NCBI RefSeq assembly: GCF_000372725.1
Contig: NW_005195940.1
Coordinates: 319,232-383,231, forward strand
Length of the DNA stretch: 64,000 bases
Reading direction: 5' to 3'
Source of the DNA: Emiliania huxleyi CCMP1516
Lineage: Eukaryota; Haptophyta; Isochrysidales; Noelaerhabdaceae
Shown here one piece after another: positions 50,501 through 59,445 of the stretch. Position numbers and translations under genes: made by a program. Each line of letters opens with the position of its first letter. Within the stretch, counting starts at the first letter, position 1. The notes beneath the pieces are model-generated. The model was not told the origin of the DNA and did no database searches. It saw only the letters and a list, made by a program, of their open reading frames with translations.

Positions 50501-52831
50501 GGCAAGTCAGCGTACGAGCTCAAGACCGGGCAGCGTCCCAAGATGAACATGTTCTACCCGTGGGCGTGCAAGATGATCGTCAAGTCGCCCCCCCACCTTG
50601 TGGCGAACGGTGTCTCACCCACGGGCGAGATGGCGGCCTTCCTCGGCATCTCGCGCACTTCGCCCGGCTGGAAGTACGTCATCACCGAGGGTCCGCGCAA
50701 GGGGCACATCGGCACCACCACGCAGGCGACCTTCTGCGTCAACGAGCTCTGGAACGGCATCGAGTACCGTGCTCCTACCTCCGACCTCACCCCGACGGAC
50801 ATCGAGGGCGCGTGGCCGGAGCCTGTGACCGCGGACGAGACGCCCGACGAGTCGGACAAGGCTACGCTCGACAACAACGTGACCCGCGGCGACTCCGTCT
50901 TCCTCCCCACCACCGACAACCACGCCGGGGGGCTGACCCTTGACGAGGAGGTGGTGATCATGCCAGACCCGGCCAATGACGGCAACGTCAACCCGCCCGC
51001 AGCGGGTGCGCCTGCGCCGCGCACCACTCGCAGCCGCGGCGGCGTCTCGACGGGCGAGTACAACAACATGCTCAACGCCCGCCTCGCCGCCAATGCCACG
51101 CCCTTCGGCATCTGGGCGGCTGCGGCGGCCGCATCCCCATCGTCGTCGGTCTACCGCAACACCACGGACCAGTGCGTCGCGTACATGTCGAGCGTGGACG
51201 GCCAGATCATGCCCATGCCGGACAACATCGTGCCCAAGCACTACAAGGACATCGCCAACATCCGCGACCCCAAGCTGCGCGACGCGTGGTACAAGGCGTA
51301 TGACACCGAGTTCCTCGGCCTCATCCAGAACGGCACGCTCAAGCCCATGCGCCGCCCCGCCAAGGTGCGCGTCCTCCCGCTGAAGGAGATCGCCTCCCGG
51401 AAGTCCGACGGCCGGTGCAAGTGGCGCGGCTGTGTCATGGGCAACCTGATGCGGCCCGGCGTCGACTTCACCAAGACCTTCGCGAGCGTCGTCCGCTACG
51501 GCACGACCCGCACCGTGCTCAACATGGCCGCGCAGGAGGACATGGAACTCATCACGTGCGACCAGCCCATGGCGTACACCTGGGCGGAGCGCGGGGAGGG
51601 CGAGACCTGGTACTGCGAGATGCCGAAGGGGCTCAAGGGCAAGCCCGAGTACTGCTACATCGATCCCATCACCGGCGAGGAGAAGGACATGGTGTGCGAG
51701 GTCGGCAACCTCTACGGCGCACCATCCGCAGGTAACGCTTGGTGGAACCACGTCAAGTCCATCAACAAGGCGTTTCCTGGGCTCGTTCAGTCCGAGGCGG
51801 ACCCGAGCTGCTTCATCCTCACCCGCAACAGCACGAAACTCATCGTCGTCATCTACGTGGACGACTTCGGCATCTTCCACTCCGGGACCACCGCTGGCAA
51901 AGCGCTCGCGCACGAGTACATCGAGCACTTCAACAAGCACGTCGGCAAGCCGCTCAAGGTCCACGAGGGAAAGGTGCACGAGTTCCTCGGTCTCACCATC
52001 ACCAAGACGCAGACCGGTTTCAAGCTGTCTGCCAGCAAGTACATCGACATGCTGCGCGCGCGCTTCTTCCCCTCAGGCGTCACGCACGCGGGCTACAAGG
52101 TGCCCGCGGACAAGGACCTCCCGTCCATCGTCATCAGCGCAGCCGAGAAGAAGACCGCGCCCGACCCGCAGCTCCTCCAGCGCTGCCAGTGCCTCATCGG
52201 CAGCCTCATGTTCGCCACCAACGCGCGCCCCGACATCCAGTACACCGTCTCGCAGCTGGCGCGCTGCATGGCTTGGCCCGACGCGAACATCGAGGCCGCC
52301 GCCGAGCGCTGCCTCATCTACCTCATCGGCACGCAGGACCTCGGCCTCCACTACGAGCGCGTTGCCGACCCCAAGCTCTTCGGCTGCTCCGACGCGAACT
52401 GGTGCACCCGCCAGAGCACCTCCGGCTGCGCCTTCAAGATCGGCACCGCGATCATCTCGTACTTCTCCAAGAAGCAGGGTCACATCTCCCTCTCGACGTT
52501 CGAGGCCGAGATCTCTGCCGGCACGCTGGCGGCTTGCGAGGCGGTCCACCTGCGCTCGCTCCTCGCGTCGCTCGGCTACAAGCCCAAGGGCCCGACCGTC
52601 ATCAAGATCGACAACACGGCCGCGCTGCGCGTCGCCGAGGACCCGGTCATGCACGACAAGACGAAGCACATCCTGCGCAAGGAGCTCAAGATTCGCGAGC
52701 TCGTCGAGTCCGGGGAGGTCAAGGTCGAGTACGTCGAGAGCCTCAAGAACTTCGCCGACTTCTTCACCAAGCCGCTCCCGCGCAAGGAGTTCGAGTCGTT
52801 CCGCAAGGAGATCATGAACGACACCGCCTAG
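47564..52831 (+). CDS. Copia gag-pol polyprotein
   Basis: About 1755 codons in one frame from the ATG at 47564. An N-terminal gag-like helical region ends in a Cys/His cluster (CPHCNGLHGGKC, residue ~310). Two hydrophobic stretches follow (ASILLVLLACLIPVYMG at ~467 and LVLSYTCIMLAMYVA at ~567), which is unusual for Copia. A protease-like region with HLMPLGAS and NYLKAKGVG comes next, then integrase (YALMVVDEHTS, CPYEPWQNGACERAN), reverse transcriptase (ASVVRYGTTRTVLNMAAQED, IYVDDFG) and RNase H (GCSDANWCTRQSTSG, SLSTFEAE). The element encodes its own copying and integration machinery. It is described here only as a genomic element. Confidence 0.93.
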   Translation: MSSTDKLVIPAYKHGSEREFNEWFRNLRTAAKQHKYLLDIIEVGTIRPGAEREAEAVALHVRYKNIGTADGLIPAIIDKYFGDLAVTLSRQLYGALQNAVKDDDTLAEMLADEDADHYDDIKKGIAAMKSLIESEDTNSKNVRTKALRADLEKAYSPDALKDLTSASLAKFKTGIELANKFLKGSQWHLPDEVIEEYILDAIAAKGATLGANMRVQIGMQRQLAAQSGKTYGLKASTLAMQGILDQDNADRANEAKAAAQAAFEAEIASQGVLKEKLAAAESQVAALQAQIKSDKGGGDRGGRAAAGRKPCPHCNGLHGGKCIGDLICKGVPVAKVLEELPDRIDHEAKVRMAQSSYKKVCAKSPGRTLPQDPFAKKSDSTAANHEEVRAALADSVTRTFDPDGIVGGFVAGVGTDQVEDTFPDSNPTDTLAILKAKTAARNAAEARARGGLWVKFTSFVTALPRPYIGASILLVLLACLIPVYMGSPASIGTPVADAVDEPSNMGVMVESVTALPLELSTGPATGSGGGAEYAIEEDPLQPIYRKVAGDMFRAVNNIDVPKTVPLVLSYTCIMLAMYVARMDAMQAHALVGHVKVVDAYDTTAGVNMPGSYAAGVDSKAGMNMFPTPDFFPQGWREPEKPIYIRCANNDYLKAKGVGTAYAFALADPTKPQDTKVVNTEWVNALYAPGLAMPLVSVKECKAQNIVVRFDLCPPRLNYPSGQTIYFGEDFNIHLMPLGASVGANAAKAIVRGKPGRRPTDGTFWRHALCISGDALKDLSKIADGVPDLSKMDRNEGLDDAALQANAKYHARRSTGRPLATRFGGSSHYDLWSPKGVVGVDGHRYALMVVDEHTSTITPYILQTKGQTPAYLRKYFAENEGKDGHTFRGGVAFCDNEVVLNSSAVRELCLKYGITLRNSCPYEPWQNGACERANATCGRIVREMMARAGGHGATQLYQYWGYAWVYAATIANATFAVRDTGKSAYELKTGQRPKMNMFYPWACKMIVKSPPHLVANGVSPTGEMAAFLGISRTSPGWKYVITEGPRKGHIGTTTQATFCVNELWNGIEYRAPTSDLTPTDIEGAWPEPVTADETPDESDKATLDNNVTRGDSVFLPTTDNHAGGLTLDEEVVIMPDPANDGNVNPPAAGAPAPRTTRSRGGVSTGEYNNMLNARLAANATPFGIWAAAAAASPSSSVYRNTTDQCVAYMSSVDGQIMPMPDNIVPKHYKDIANIRDPKLRDAWYKAYDTEFLGLIQNGTLKPMRRPAKVRVLPLKEIASRKSDGRCKWRGCVMGNLMRPGVDFTKTFASVVRYGTTRTVLNMAAQEDMELITCDQPMAYTWAERGEGETWYCEMPKGLKGKPEYCYIDPITGEEKDMVCEVGNLYGAPSAGNAWWNHVKSINKAFPGLVQSEADPSCFILTRNSTKLIVVIYVDDFGIFHSGTTAGKALAHEYIEHFNKHVGKPLKVHEGKVHEFLGLTITKTQTGFKLSASKYIDMLRARFFPSGVTHAGYKVPADKDLPSIVISAAEKKTAPDPQLLQRCQCLIGSLMFATNARPDIQYTVSQLARCMAWPDANIEAAAERCLIYLIGTQDLGLHYERVADPKLFGCSDANWCTRQSTSGCAFKIGTAIISYFSKKQGHISLSTFEAEISAGTLAACEAVHLRSLLASLGYKPKGPTVIKIDNTAALRVAEDPVMHDKTKHILRKELKIRELVESGEVKVEYVESLKNFADFFTKPLPRKEFESFRKEIMNDTA

Positions 52832-53042
52832 GACGGCACAGAGGGGAAACGCCGACTTCCCCTTCATCAAATGTAGTCGACAACCGGCAGTATGGGCGCT
52901 CCTGGAGCTCCCCGAGTCACCTGTATGTTTGTCCTCCACCCTTGAGGAGGCTGCGCAATTGTGCGCGCGATAGTAGGAGATGCAGGAGTCGTCTAGCTTC
53001 TTCAGATCCTCAGCCTCGCTACCCGATGCGAGGATGGGGGGC

Positions 53043-53329
53043 TGTTGAAGACCGACGACCGCGCAGCCGTCTAGTCGACGGCCACACACGCACACACATA
53101 GTGTCCTTACCACCCCTGGACTGCATCTGCGCAGTTTCGTACCGCTGCGGCGCGGTTTTGCAAAAACCGTTCTGCAGCGGCGCGGTTTTGCCCTTCACCC
53201 GCAGCCTGGATTGATAGTCATTGTGGGTGTGGGGGCCGCGGGCCAGGACATTTGTTTGAACAAAGTTTTGACAGTACATTTCTGTCAGACCTTGGAACAG
53301 CTTGTGAGTAGTCACTGAAGACCTTCACA
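53043..53329 (+). repeat. 3' LTR of the Copia element (short form)
   Basis: Begins TGTTGAAGAC, ends CCTTCACA, 287 bp, with a single copy of the block that is doubled in the 5' LTR. Confidence 0.9.
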
Positions 53330-53385
53330 GAAACAGCCGACATGCGGCTTGTGGCAGCACGACATGCCGAGGGCCCGTGGCTGAG

Positions 53386-54492
53386 CTAGGCGGCCGTCGG
53401 CGGTGGCGGGGCGGGTGGCGGCATCGGAGGCGTTGTCGGCGGCGGCGGCGCCGCAGGCGGCCTGACGATCGGACGAAGCGCCGGCCAGTTCGGCACTTTC
53501 ATCCCGTACATCGTCGGCCGCTTGCCGTCCGTCTTCGCCGCCTCGAGGTCGGCGAGCTGGTCCTCCAGGTTGGCCAGCAGGGTCGGCGCCCGCACCGACA
53601 TCTCCACCTTCGACGTCTTGAGGAGCGCAACCGCCTTCTTCCGAATCTCGTAGCGAAGCCACGGCTTCAGCCAGGGCGGGAAGTTGTCTTGACCGATCCA
53701 AAGTGAATCTCGCCGTCGTCGTGCATCATCACGATATTGACCCGCCCCGTGCCGCGCCCCACCCGCTCGAGCTCTCCAACCTCCCCGCTGGCACCGTCAG
53801 GTCGAGTTGCGTCAGCATGCAAACCGCCCGAAATATGCTCTGCCGCTCCATCCCTCGCATCGCCGGGCGCTTGCGAATGATGAGCCGCGCCGCACCGAGC
53901 CCCGTCTTCGGCTCGAACTTCTCGAACTGGCAGACCGCGTTGATGTTGTCCATCCGCTGCAGCTGCAGCTTGTTTAGGAGCGGTTGCTGCTGGTCGCTCG
54001 GGGGGGGGAGAGCGGCAGAGAGGGGTCGGTCATGTCGCGCACCACCCCCTCCCCGGGCGAGCGGACGCAGAGGCCCTTCCCGTGCTTGCGTAGCGCCGTG
54101 CGCGCCCGCCACACCTTCGGGTGGAGCAGGAACGCGCGCAGCCGCGCTCGCGTGGTGCCCCGACAGAGGCGGTGTGGCGGTCGTGCCATCTTCCAGAGCG
54201 CCTTGTGCATCTCGCGGTCGAAGTAGCGCTCCGAGAGTACGATCATCCCCCTCCGCGCGCACGTGTCCACGGCCTGCCTGACCGCCTCCTCCTCCGCCTT
54301 CGCGTGGTCCGAGCGCGCGGCTCCCTGGATCTCTGCGCGCGCAAGGAAGCGCAGGGAGGTGGGCTGAGATAAAACAGGCCCATGGTGTGTGCGTTGCGAG
54401 CTGCGGTCGCAAGTTGGTGTGCCGGGTGCGACGGCTGTGTGCGCCGTCCGATTCTGCCGGAGATGTCCCGAGAGGCCGCCGCGCAACCGCAT
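53386..54492 (-). CDS. hypothetical multi-exon protein
   Basis: Several coding-like stretches run in order on the minus strand. These are EEEAVRQAVDTCARRGMIVL and ALRKHGKGLCVRSPGEGVVR (about 54320-54050), then LQRMDNINAVCQFEKFEPKT and LIIRKRPAMRGMERQSIFRA (about 53970-53800). The last exon has NFPPWLKPWLRYEIRKKAVA and VRAPTLLANLEDQLADLEAA and ends in a Pro/Ala tail with a stop at 53386. At least two introns are needed to join the frames. One lies near 54000-54050 and another near 53740-53790, but I could not fix the splice sites. The basic, compact character and short coiled segment would suit a mitochondrial ribosome-associated protein, which is only a guess. The ATG at 54492 is a candidate start. 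Confidence 0.5.
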
Positions 54493-54784
54493 GGCTATCT
54501 ATACTCTAGAGCTCACTGCGAATCCCGACTTTCAAGAGATCGTGCACCGTGCTCTGGCCCCGTTGGTCCTTTTTCACCCGGAATTTCGGGCACTTGGGGG
54601 ACGGGCGGGTCGAAGGCGACATGCGGCGGCGTGTTGCTGTCGGTTGAGGCGGCGGGTCTCCGCCGCGGGTGTGAAGAAGGAATTGGCGATGGACGGAGGC
54701 CTTGCAAAAGCGATCGCCTTCTTGGCGTGGCTTGCCCTTCAGCTGGCTATCACCTCGATTAGATTTTCGGAGCTCGAAAAGTAA
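54491..54784 (+). CDS. possible small protein divergent from the minus-strand gene
   Basis: A frame from ATG 54491 reads MAIYTLELTANPDFQEIVHR and LVLFHPEFRALGG, then an Arg-rich stretch. It ends in a hydrophobic tail (AKAIAFLAWLALQLAITSI) with a stop at 54784. The central Arg-rich part may be an unrecognised intron. The start overlaps the candidate start of the minus-strand gene within the same CATG, which may be coincidence. No family recognised. Confidence 0.3.
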   Translation: MAIYTLELTANPDFQEIVHRALAPLVLFHPEFRALGGRAGRRRHAAACCCRLRRRVSAAGVKKELAMDGGLAKAIAFLAWLALQLAITSIRFSELEK

Positions 54785-54797
54785 GTACCGCGGCTGG

Positions 54798-54862
54798 CGG
54801 GGGGGGGGGGGGCCGGGGCAGGGGGGGGGCGGGGGCGGGGAAACCCCAGGGGGGGGGTTTTT
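54798..54862. repeat. G-run cluster (quadruplex-prone)
   Basis: Runs of 9-16 G separated by a few bases, then CCCC and GGGGGGGGG before a T-run. Confidence 0.9.
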
Positions 54863-54925
54863 CTTTTTGTGACGCTAGGCGGCAAATCATAAAATAACAT
54901 CCAACTCTGACTCCCCACCGCTCTC

Positions 54926-56184
54926 TCAGATGTTCGGGTCGTAGCCCGAGAAGGTCTTCATCGACGGCATCCGCTTGGGCCCCAGGTGCCGGCCCGCGCT
55001 GATGCAGTAGTACTGAGAGAGCGTCTTGGCGGCACTTTCCTCGAGGCAGCCGCCAATCGACCGCGTGACGCGCTCCATGTGCGCGGGAGCGCCGGCGCGG
55101 TCGACGCGCCAGCGCGCGTGCTCGACGCTCCCGGACCCCATGAAGCCGTCGCCGCGCGAGCGGGCGAGAAACCACGACTCGAGGCCGCACATGTAGGTCG
55201 CGTCGACCAGGCGCTCATGACGGTCCCATAGCTCCACTCGTTGCGCGAGAGGTGCTCGTACTCGCACGGTCGACTCGGCCGGGTTGACGCTGATGCGAAG
55301 CTCGTACTCGCTCGTCATGAGCGCCTTGCCGCGCGCCGTGACGCTCTCGGCACGCTCGCCGTGCGTCAGCTGAGCCTCCAGATCGAGACCGAGCTCCAGC
55401 GCCTTGCGCAGCAGCCAGGCGCGCGTGCCGTGGCACACGTCCATCCCTGGGCCCGCTGCGGCGATTGCGCCGTCGACCGCCGCCCTCCGGAGGAGCTGCT
55501 CCTGCTGGACGGTGGTGGCCACCGAGCCGGCGGGCATGACTTGGCCCGTCCGGAAGAGCGCCAGCAGCGAAAGCTCTTCGAGGCGGCGTGGAGCATATCT
55601 GCCGTTCGGGTCGCTCGCCTGGGCCCGCTCCGGCGGCCCGGGGCGGGGGACGTCGCCTTTGTCGAAATCTACGTCGTCGCTATCGTCGCCGCCGCCGCCG
55701 CCGCCGCCGTACTTGTCATCGTCGTCATCGTAGTCGTAGTCCACTGGCAGCTGCAGCGTCTGGATCTCCTCGCGACTGCGCGGGGCGGCCGCCGCGGCGC
55801 GCAGCAACGACACCCGCGTGCAGAGCGCATCGTGCGAGCGCTTGTACTCGCGGCTCGAGGGCTCCAGCCGCATGGCCAGCACGTAGACGGCAGCGGCGTC
55901 GAGGATGCGGCCCATCGCGACCAGCGCCTCTGCCCTCCGTGCGTGGCCCTTGGCCCGGGCCGACACTCGCTCGCCGCTTCGGCGTGCGCTAGCGCACGCG
56001 CGCCACCGCCCAGCTTGAGGTGCGACAGAGAGGCGTTGGCGTGCAGCGCTCCCAGTGCCTCGCGGCTCTCCGGCTCCTGCTCCTCGCTCTCGGCCAGCTC
56101 AATGGCTTGCACGTACTCGGCGAGCGCCTCACCCCAAGCGCCAGCCCTCGCGAGCTCGTTGCCGCGCTGCTTGGCGGCGAGCAT
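54926..56184 (-). CDS. TPR protein with acidic/Gly linker
   Basis: From ATG 56184 the frame reads MLAAKQRGNELARAGAWGEA, then LAEYVQAIELAE, HANASLSHLKLGG and ALAHAEAA, a typical N-terminal TPR pair (Hsp90/Hsp70 co-chaperone style). Near 55985 the frame shifts. The next TPR (RAKGHARRAEALVAMGRILD, AAAVYVLAMRLEP) is in the frame that runs to the stop at 54926. A one-base error, or a very small intron, must lie there. An Asp/Gly-rich linker follows (DYDYDDDDDKYGGGG). The C-terminal ~220 residues (LEELSLLALFRTGQVMPAGS, MDVCHGTRAWLLRKALELGL, VTRSIGGCLEESAAKTLSQY) are well-formed but belong to no family I recognise. TPRs suggest a protein-binding adaptor. Confidence 0.7.
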
Positions 56185-56324
56185 TGCCGCGAGTGCCGAC
56201 CGCTGCGGTGGGCGAGAAAAGATGTAAGAACACCGCGGATGGGTCACGCGAGCTGGCGAGTAGACCACGCCTCGCTTTTCCGTCGCTGCACACCGCCAGG
56301 TAAACCTTCTTTGTAGCCTGGCGT

Positions 56325-56370
56325 TTGTGCCCCGTTTGTGCCGCGTCCCGTGCCCCCGAGTTCATTTCGT
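56325..56370 (+). repeat. short dispersed repeat, inverted partner of 15845-15890
   Basis: CCCCGTTTGTGCCGCGTCCC and GTGCCCCCGAGTTCATTT. Confidence 0.8.
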
Positions 56371-56537
56371 TAAAGTAAACCTTCTGCTGTGAATAGCAGG
56401 CGTGGTCTGTTTTCGCAAAACCCTCACAAAAAACGAAAAAAGAAACATCGCAAGGCGGGAGCAACCGGCCCCTCTCTCAACTGGCGGCTTCTGTGTACGC
56501 CGCGCTGCCGGCCCCTGCCGGCCCCGCCGCACTCATC

Positions 56538-58497
56538 ATGTGCGACCCCTTCCCCGCCGAAGAGGCGGCGACCAGCGCCATCTTTCGCTGCAAGTTCCCG
56601 GGTTGCCTCCGCAGCTACGGGAGCACTGACGCCGCGCGAAAGCACGCGCGGAAGACGCACCCGGACTGGCTCAAGCTGGCGGACGCCGCGGCGGCGAAGC
56701 GGGTTCGGGGTGGCCCGTCGACAAAGTCGTCCTTCTACTGCGCCCGAGAGGAGGCGCCCCTCCTCTCCCCCTCCTCCGCCGTGCCAAACGGCGGCCTGTT
56801 GCGGCTTGACTCGGCTCTCGAGCGGCTTGGCGGTGAAGGGGCTTGCGGCGGAGAGGGAGAAGCGGCGTGGGGGGCGATCAGCGGCGGCGCGGGCGCCGCA
56901 TCGGCCGCAGACCCGCCCGCAGGCTCGCTCGCCGCAACCGCCGCGTTTGGCGACGCCGCTGCGCCCCCCTCCTCCGCCCCCGGGCTGCCCTCTAGCCTGC
57001 CCTCCCTCTTCAGCTTGGGCGACGGGGTGGGCTGGGGGGCGGGGGCGCCTGCGTGGGCGTGGCCCGAACCCCTCCCCCCGCTCCTTGGGGGGGTCGGGAG
57101 GGACTCTCCGGGGGGCTGGGATTCCCCCCCCCCAAACCGAGTGGCAAACTCGTTGTCCTTGCCAGTTTCCCCCGCCCCCGCCGAATCCTCCGCCATTACC
57201 GAGGCGGCCTTCGCCGCCCTTGCCGCTTTCGCCGCCTTCGCCAACGGGTTGCTCCTTGGGGCCCTGCAGGGCAACCTTTTTTTGGAAGGCACGGGGCAAC
57301 CCCCTCCTTTCCTTTGGTCCCTGCTCCCGGCAGGAGCGGCGAGGACCTTTGCGTCGGAACAGGGGCCCCCCTCCCCTTTTTTTTTCTTTTTCCCCCACTT
57401 TGGGCCGTGGGGCTCACCAAATTTTGCCCCCCCCCCCCCCCCCTCCCCCCCCTTCCCCCGAGCAGGCAGGCCACGCCCTCGCCTCCGAGGTGCCCGCCGC
57501 CCATGCCGCCGCAAACCTCTCCCAGACGCGTCCATGAGAGGTCCCCGACCAGTCCCCAACACGTCCAACGCCCCGCCCCTGACACGCTCAGGCGCTCAAG
57601 GCTCACGCCGCCGCAGACCTGGCGCGTCTGGCGGAGCTCAAGCTGCTGGTGAAGACCTCAACGCCTCCTCCCCTCGCTTCCCCCGCCCCCACCTCCGCCG
57701 CCGCCGCCGCCGCCCCTTCCGCCGCCACCCCTTCCGCCGCCGCCGCCTCCGCCGCACCTCCCTCCACCACCCACTCCGCCGCCACCGCCCTCGCCGCTTC
57801 CGCCGCCGCCACGCCCTCTACCGCCATCGCTGCCCCCCGCGACGCAACACCAGTCGACGCCCCCTCCGCCGCCACCTCCACCGCCACCTCCGCCGCCGCC
57901 AAAACCTCCTCCGCCGCCACCTCCGCCGCCGCCGGCGCCTTGGGCACGCCCCGGCGGCCGGCGACACCCTTCGACACTCCTCCGACGGTGCCGTCGGCGA
58001 GCGTGCGGCCACCGTCGCCCTTCTCGCTGTCGGAGAAGAAGCGGCCGCCCGCCTTCTCGCCGCAGTCGCCGCTCAAGGCCTCGCCCTTCAAGCGCCCCAA
58101 GCTTGGCGCCGCGGGCGACGGCTTCGCTTTCCCCCCCGCCCCCGCGCTGGGCGGGTGCGACGGCGGCGTCGCCTTCGCGTTGCACGCGTCGTACGACTCC
58201 CTCCCGCCTCTGGGCGAGGCGGGCGGCGAGGCGGCGCCGGGGCGCGGGCTGTCGCCCCACCCTCGCCCGCACGAGTCGCTCGCGGCGCTGCTGGCCGAGT
58301 CGTACGGAGGAGGGCTGGGCGGCGAGACGCCGGGCGGCGGGAGGCTGGGCGGCGGGGGGGCATGCGGCGGCTTGCTGCAGCTCCGCGAGTGCGGCGCAAT
58401 CTCGGGCGTCGAGATCGGCACGTTGCGCGTCGAGATCGGCACCACCTCGCGGCCGTCGAGCCCCTTTGACGTGCTCGGCGCCCTCCTCTCCGTCTAG
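56538..58497 (+). CDS. C2H2 zinc-finger protein, probable transcription factor
   Basis: The start MCDPFPAEEAATSAIFRC is followed at once by a single C2H2 finger (CKFPGCLRSYGSTDAARKHA, then RKTH), close to the class in which a lone finger is followed by a low-complexity tail. Exon 1 runs from 56538 to somewhere near 57080 (Ala/Gly/Pro-rich). The last exon starts after an acceptor-like GCGCTCAAG at about 57600. It reads AHAAADLARLAELKLLVK, a long Ala/Ser/Thr tract, SPFSLSEKKRPPAFSPQSPL, KASPFKRPKLGAAG (nuclear-localisation-like) and ends GVEIGTLRVEIGTTSRPSSP...LLSV. The DNA between, with long C and T runs (57370-57450), is probably intronic, but the donor is not fixed. DNA binding is inferred from the finger. 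Confidence 0.65.
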
Positions 58498-58964
58498 CGG
58501 GCAGCTGCTGGTCTCGCCTCCCTCGAGCGGCGGCGGCGCGTGCGCGTGTACAGCATTCGGAGCGCCCGCTGGAGCTCTCCTGGAGCGCCGTGCCGGCCCT
58601 ACCCCACCTGTCGCCATGCAGCCCTTGCGCGGCCGCCGCCCTGTACAGCTCACGCTCCCGCGTGGCCCCGTCTTTTGTGCGCTTCTCGCCGAGTGTCTCC
58701 ACCAAACGTGTTCCTCCCCACGTGGCCTCCCCACGTGGAATGTATTGCAGTCTTTCTTGTCGCAACTCGCATCACTGTATACTGCTGTGACCCACTGTGC
58801 ACTGACTAGTGTCCTCTGCCGTGTAATCTCTCTGTTTTCGACGTGTTGTCTTGTTGCATGTCAGTTAGGTTTCGAGCGCTCACAGCTCCTCTGTGTGTGC
58901 ATTGTAATCGTTCTCAGGTCAAATCTCAACCATGAGTCCTGCACGCTGCAGGCTGCACGTTTCG
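58498..58964. other. intergenic, no gene seen
   Basis: 3' region of the zinc-finger gene, T-richer than the rest, no repeat recognised. Confidence 0.5.
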
Positions 58965-59280
58965 GCAGGGGCGGCGACCCCCCGCCCCCCCATGCCCATC
59001 TACAGATGATATGCGCATCCTAGATGCCACCAAACGCCATCTAGGATGCGTTTTCCATCTAAGGACACCGGGTGTCTCCACTATGATTGGGTTCTCCAAG
59101 AAATTCAATCATCTTTACATGGTGCCCCGCGTCTTTTGATAGCGCGTGACATCTCTCAGATACTGCAGTCGTCTTCAGGACGCACAAGTGTGCCGAGATG
59201 ATACCCTCATCTTGGGTTAGTCCATGCATCCCAGGATGCAATGTGGCATCTGAGGATGCGCAATGCATCTCAGGAACATG
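58965..59280. mobile_element. MITE-like element built on GGATGC/GCATCC words
   Basis: It starts GGGGCGGCGACCCCC and CCATCTACAGATGATATGCG. GCATCCTAGATG (59015-59026) pairs exactly with CATCTAGGATGC (59038-59049). GCATCT/AGGATGC words recur to 59275. The first ~60 bp occur inverted at 62718-62785, including an exact 24-bp match (58996-59019 against 62741-62764). Confidence 0.65.
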
Positions 59281-59445
59281 AGCGCGTTGTCGGGTTTTTT
59301 CCCCTATTTTTCGATCGACAGTGTCGGAGTTTTTTGCCGAACCCGAACCCGAAATAAAAACCAGTCTTACTTATACAAGACCGCAGCCTTCCATAGTGTA
59401 GAAAAGTCAGCATTAGCACAAGGGCTAAGTCCCCCCCACCATCAC

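Larger units (their letters stand above)
47020..53329 (+). mobile_element. Ty1/Copia LTR retrotransposon, looks whole
   Basis: Two LTRs in the same orientation flank one long open frame. The order gag-like, protease region, integrase, reverse transcriptase, RNase H is that of Copia (Pseudoviridae type). The frame has no visible breaks. The shared parts of the two LTRs are nearly identical, so the insertion is young in evolutionary terms. The 5' LTR is longer than the 3' LTR because of an internal duplication of about 210 bp. A target-site duplication is not obvious at the ends I chose. Confidence 0.93.

Noticed and set aside
54488-54494. Two genes starting from one shared CATG
   Set aside because: Start codons of both hypothetical genes are uncertain and a palindromic CATG gives this overlap for free.
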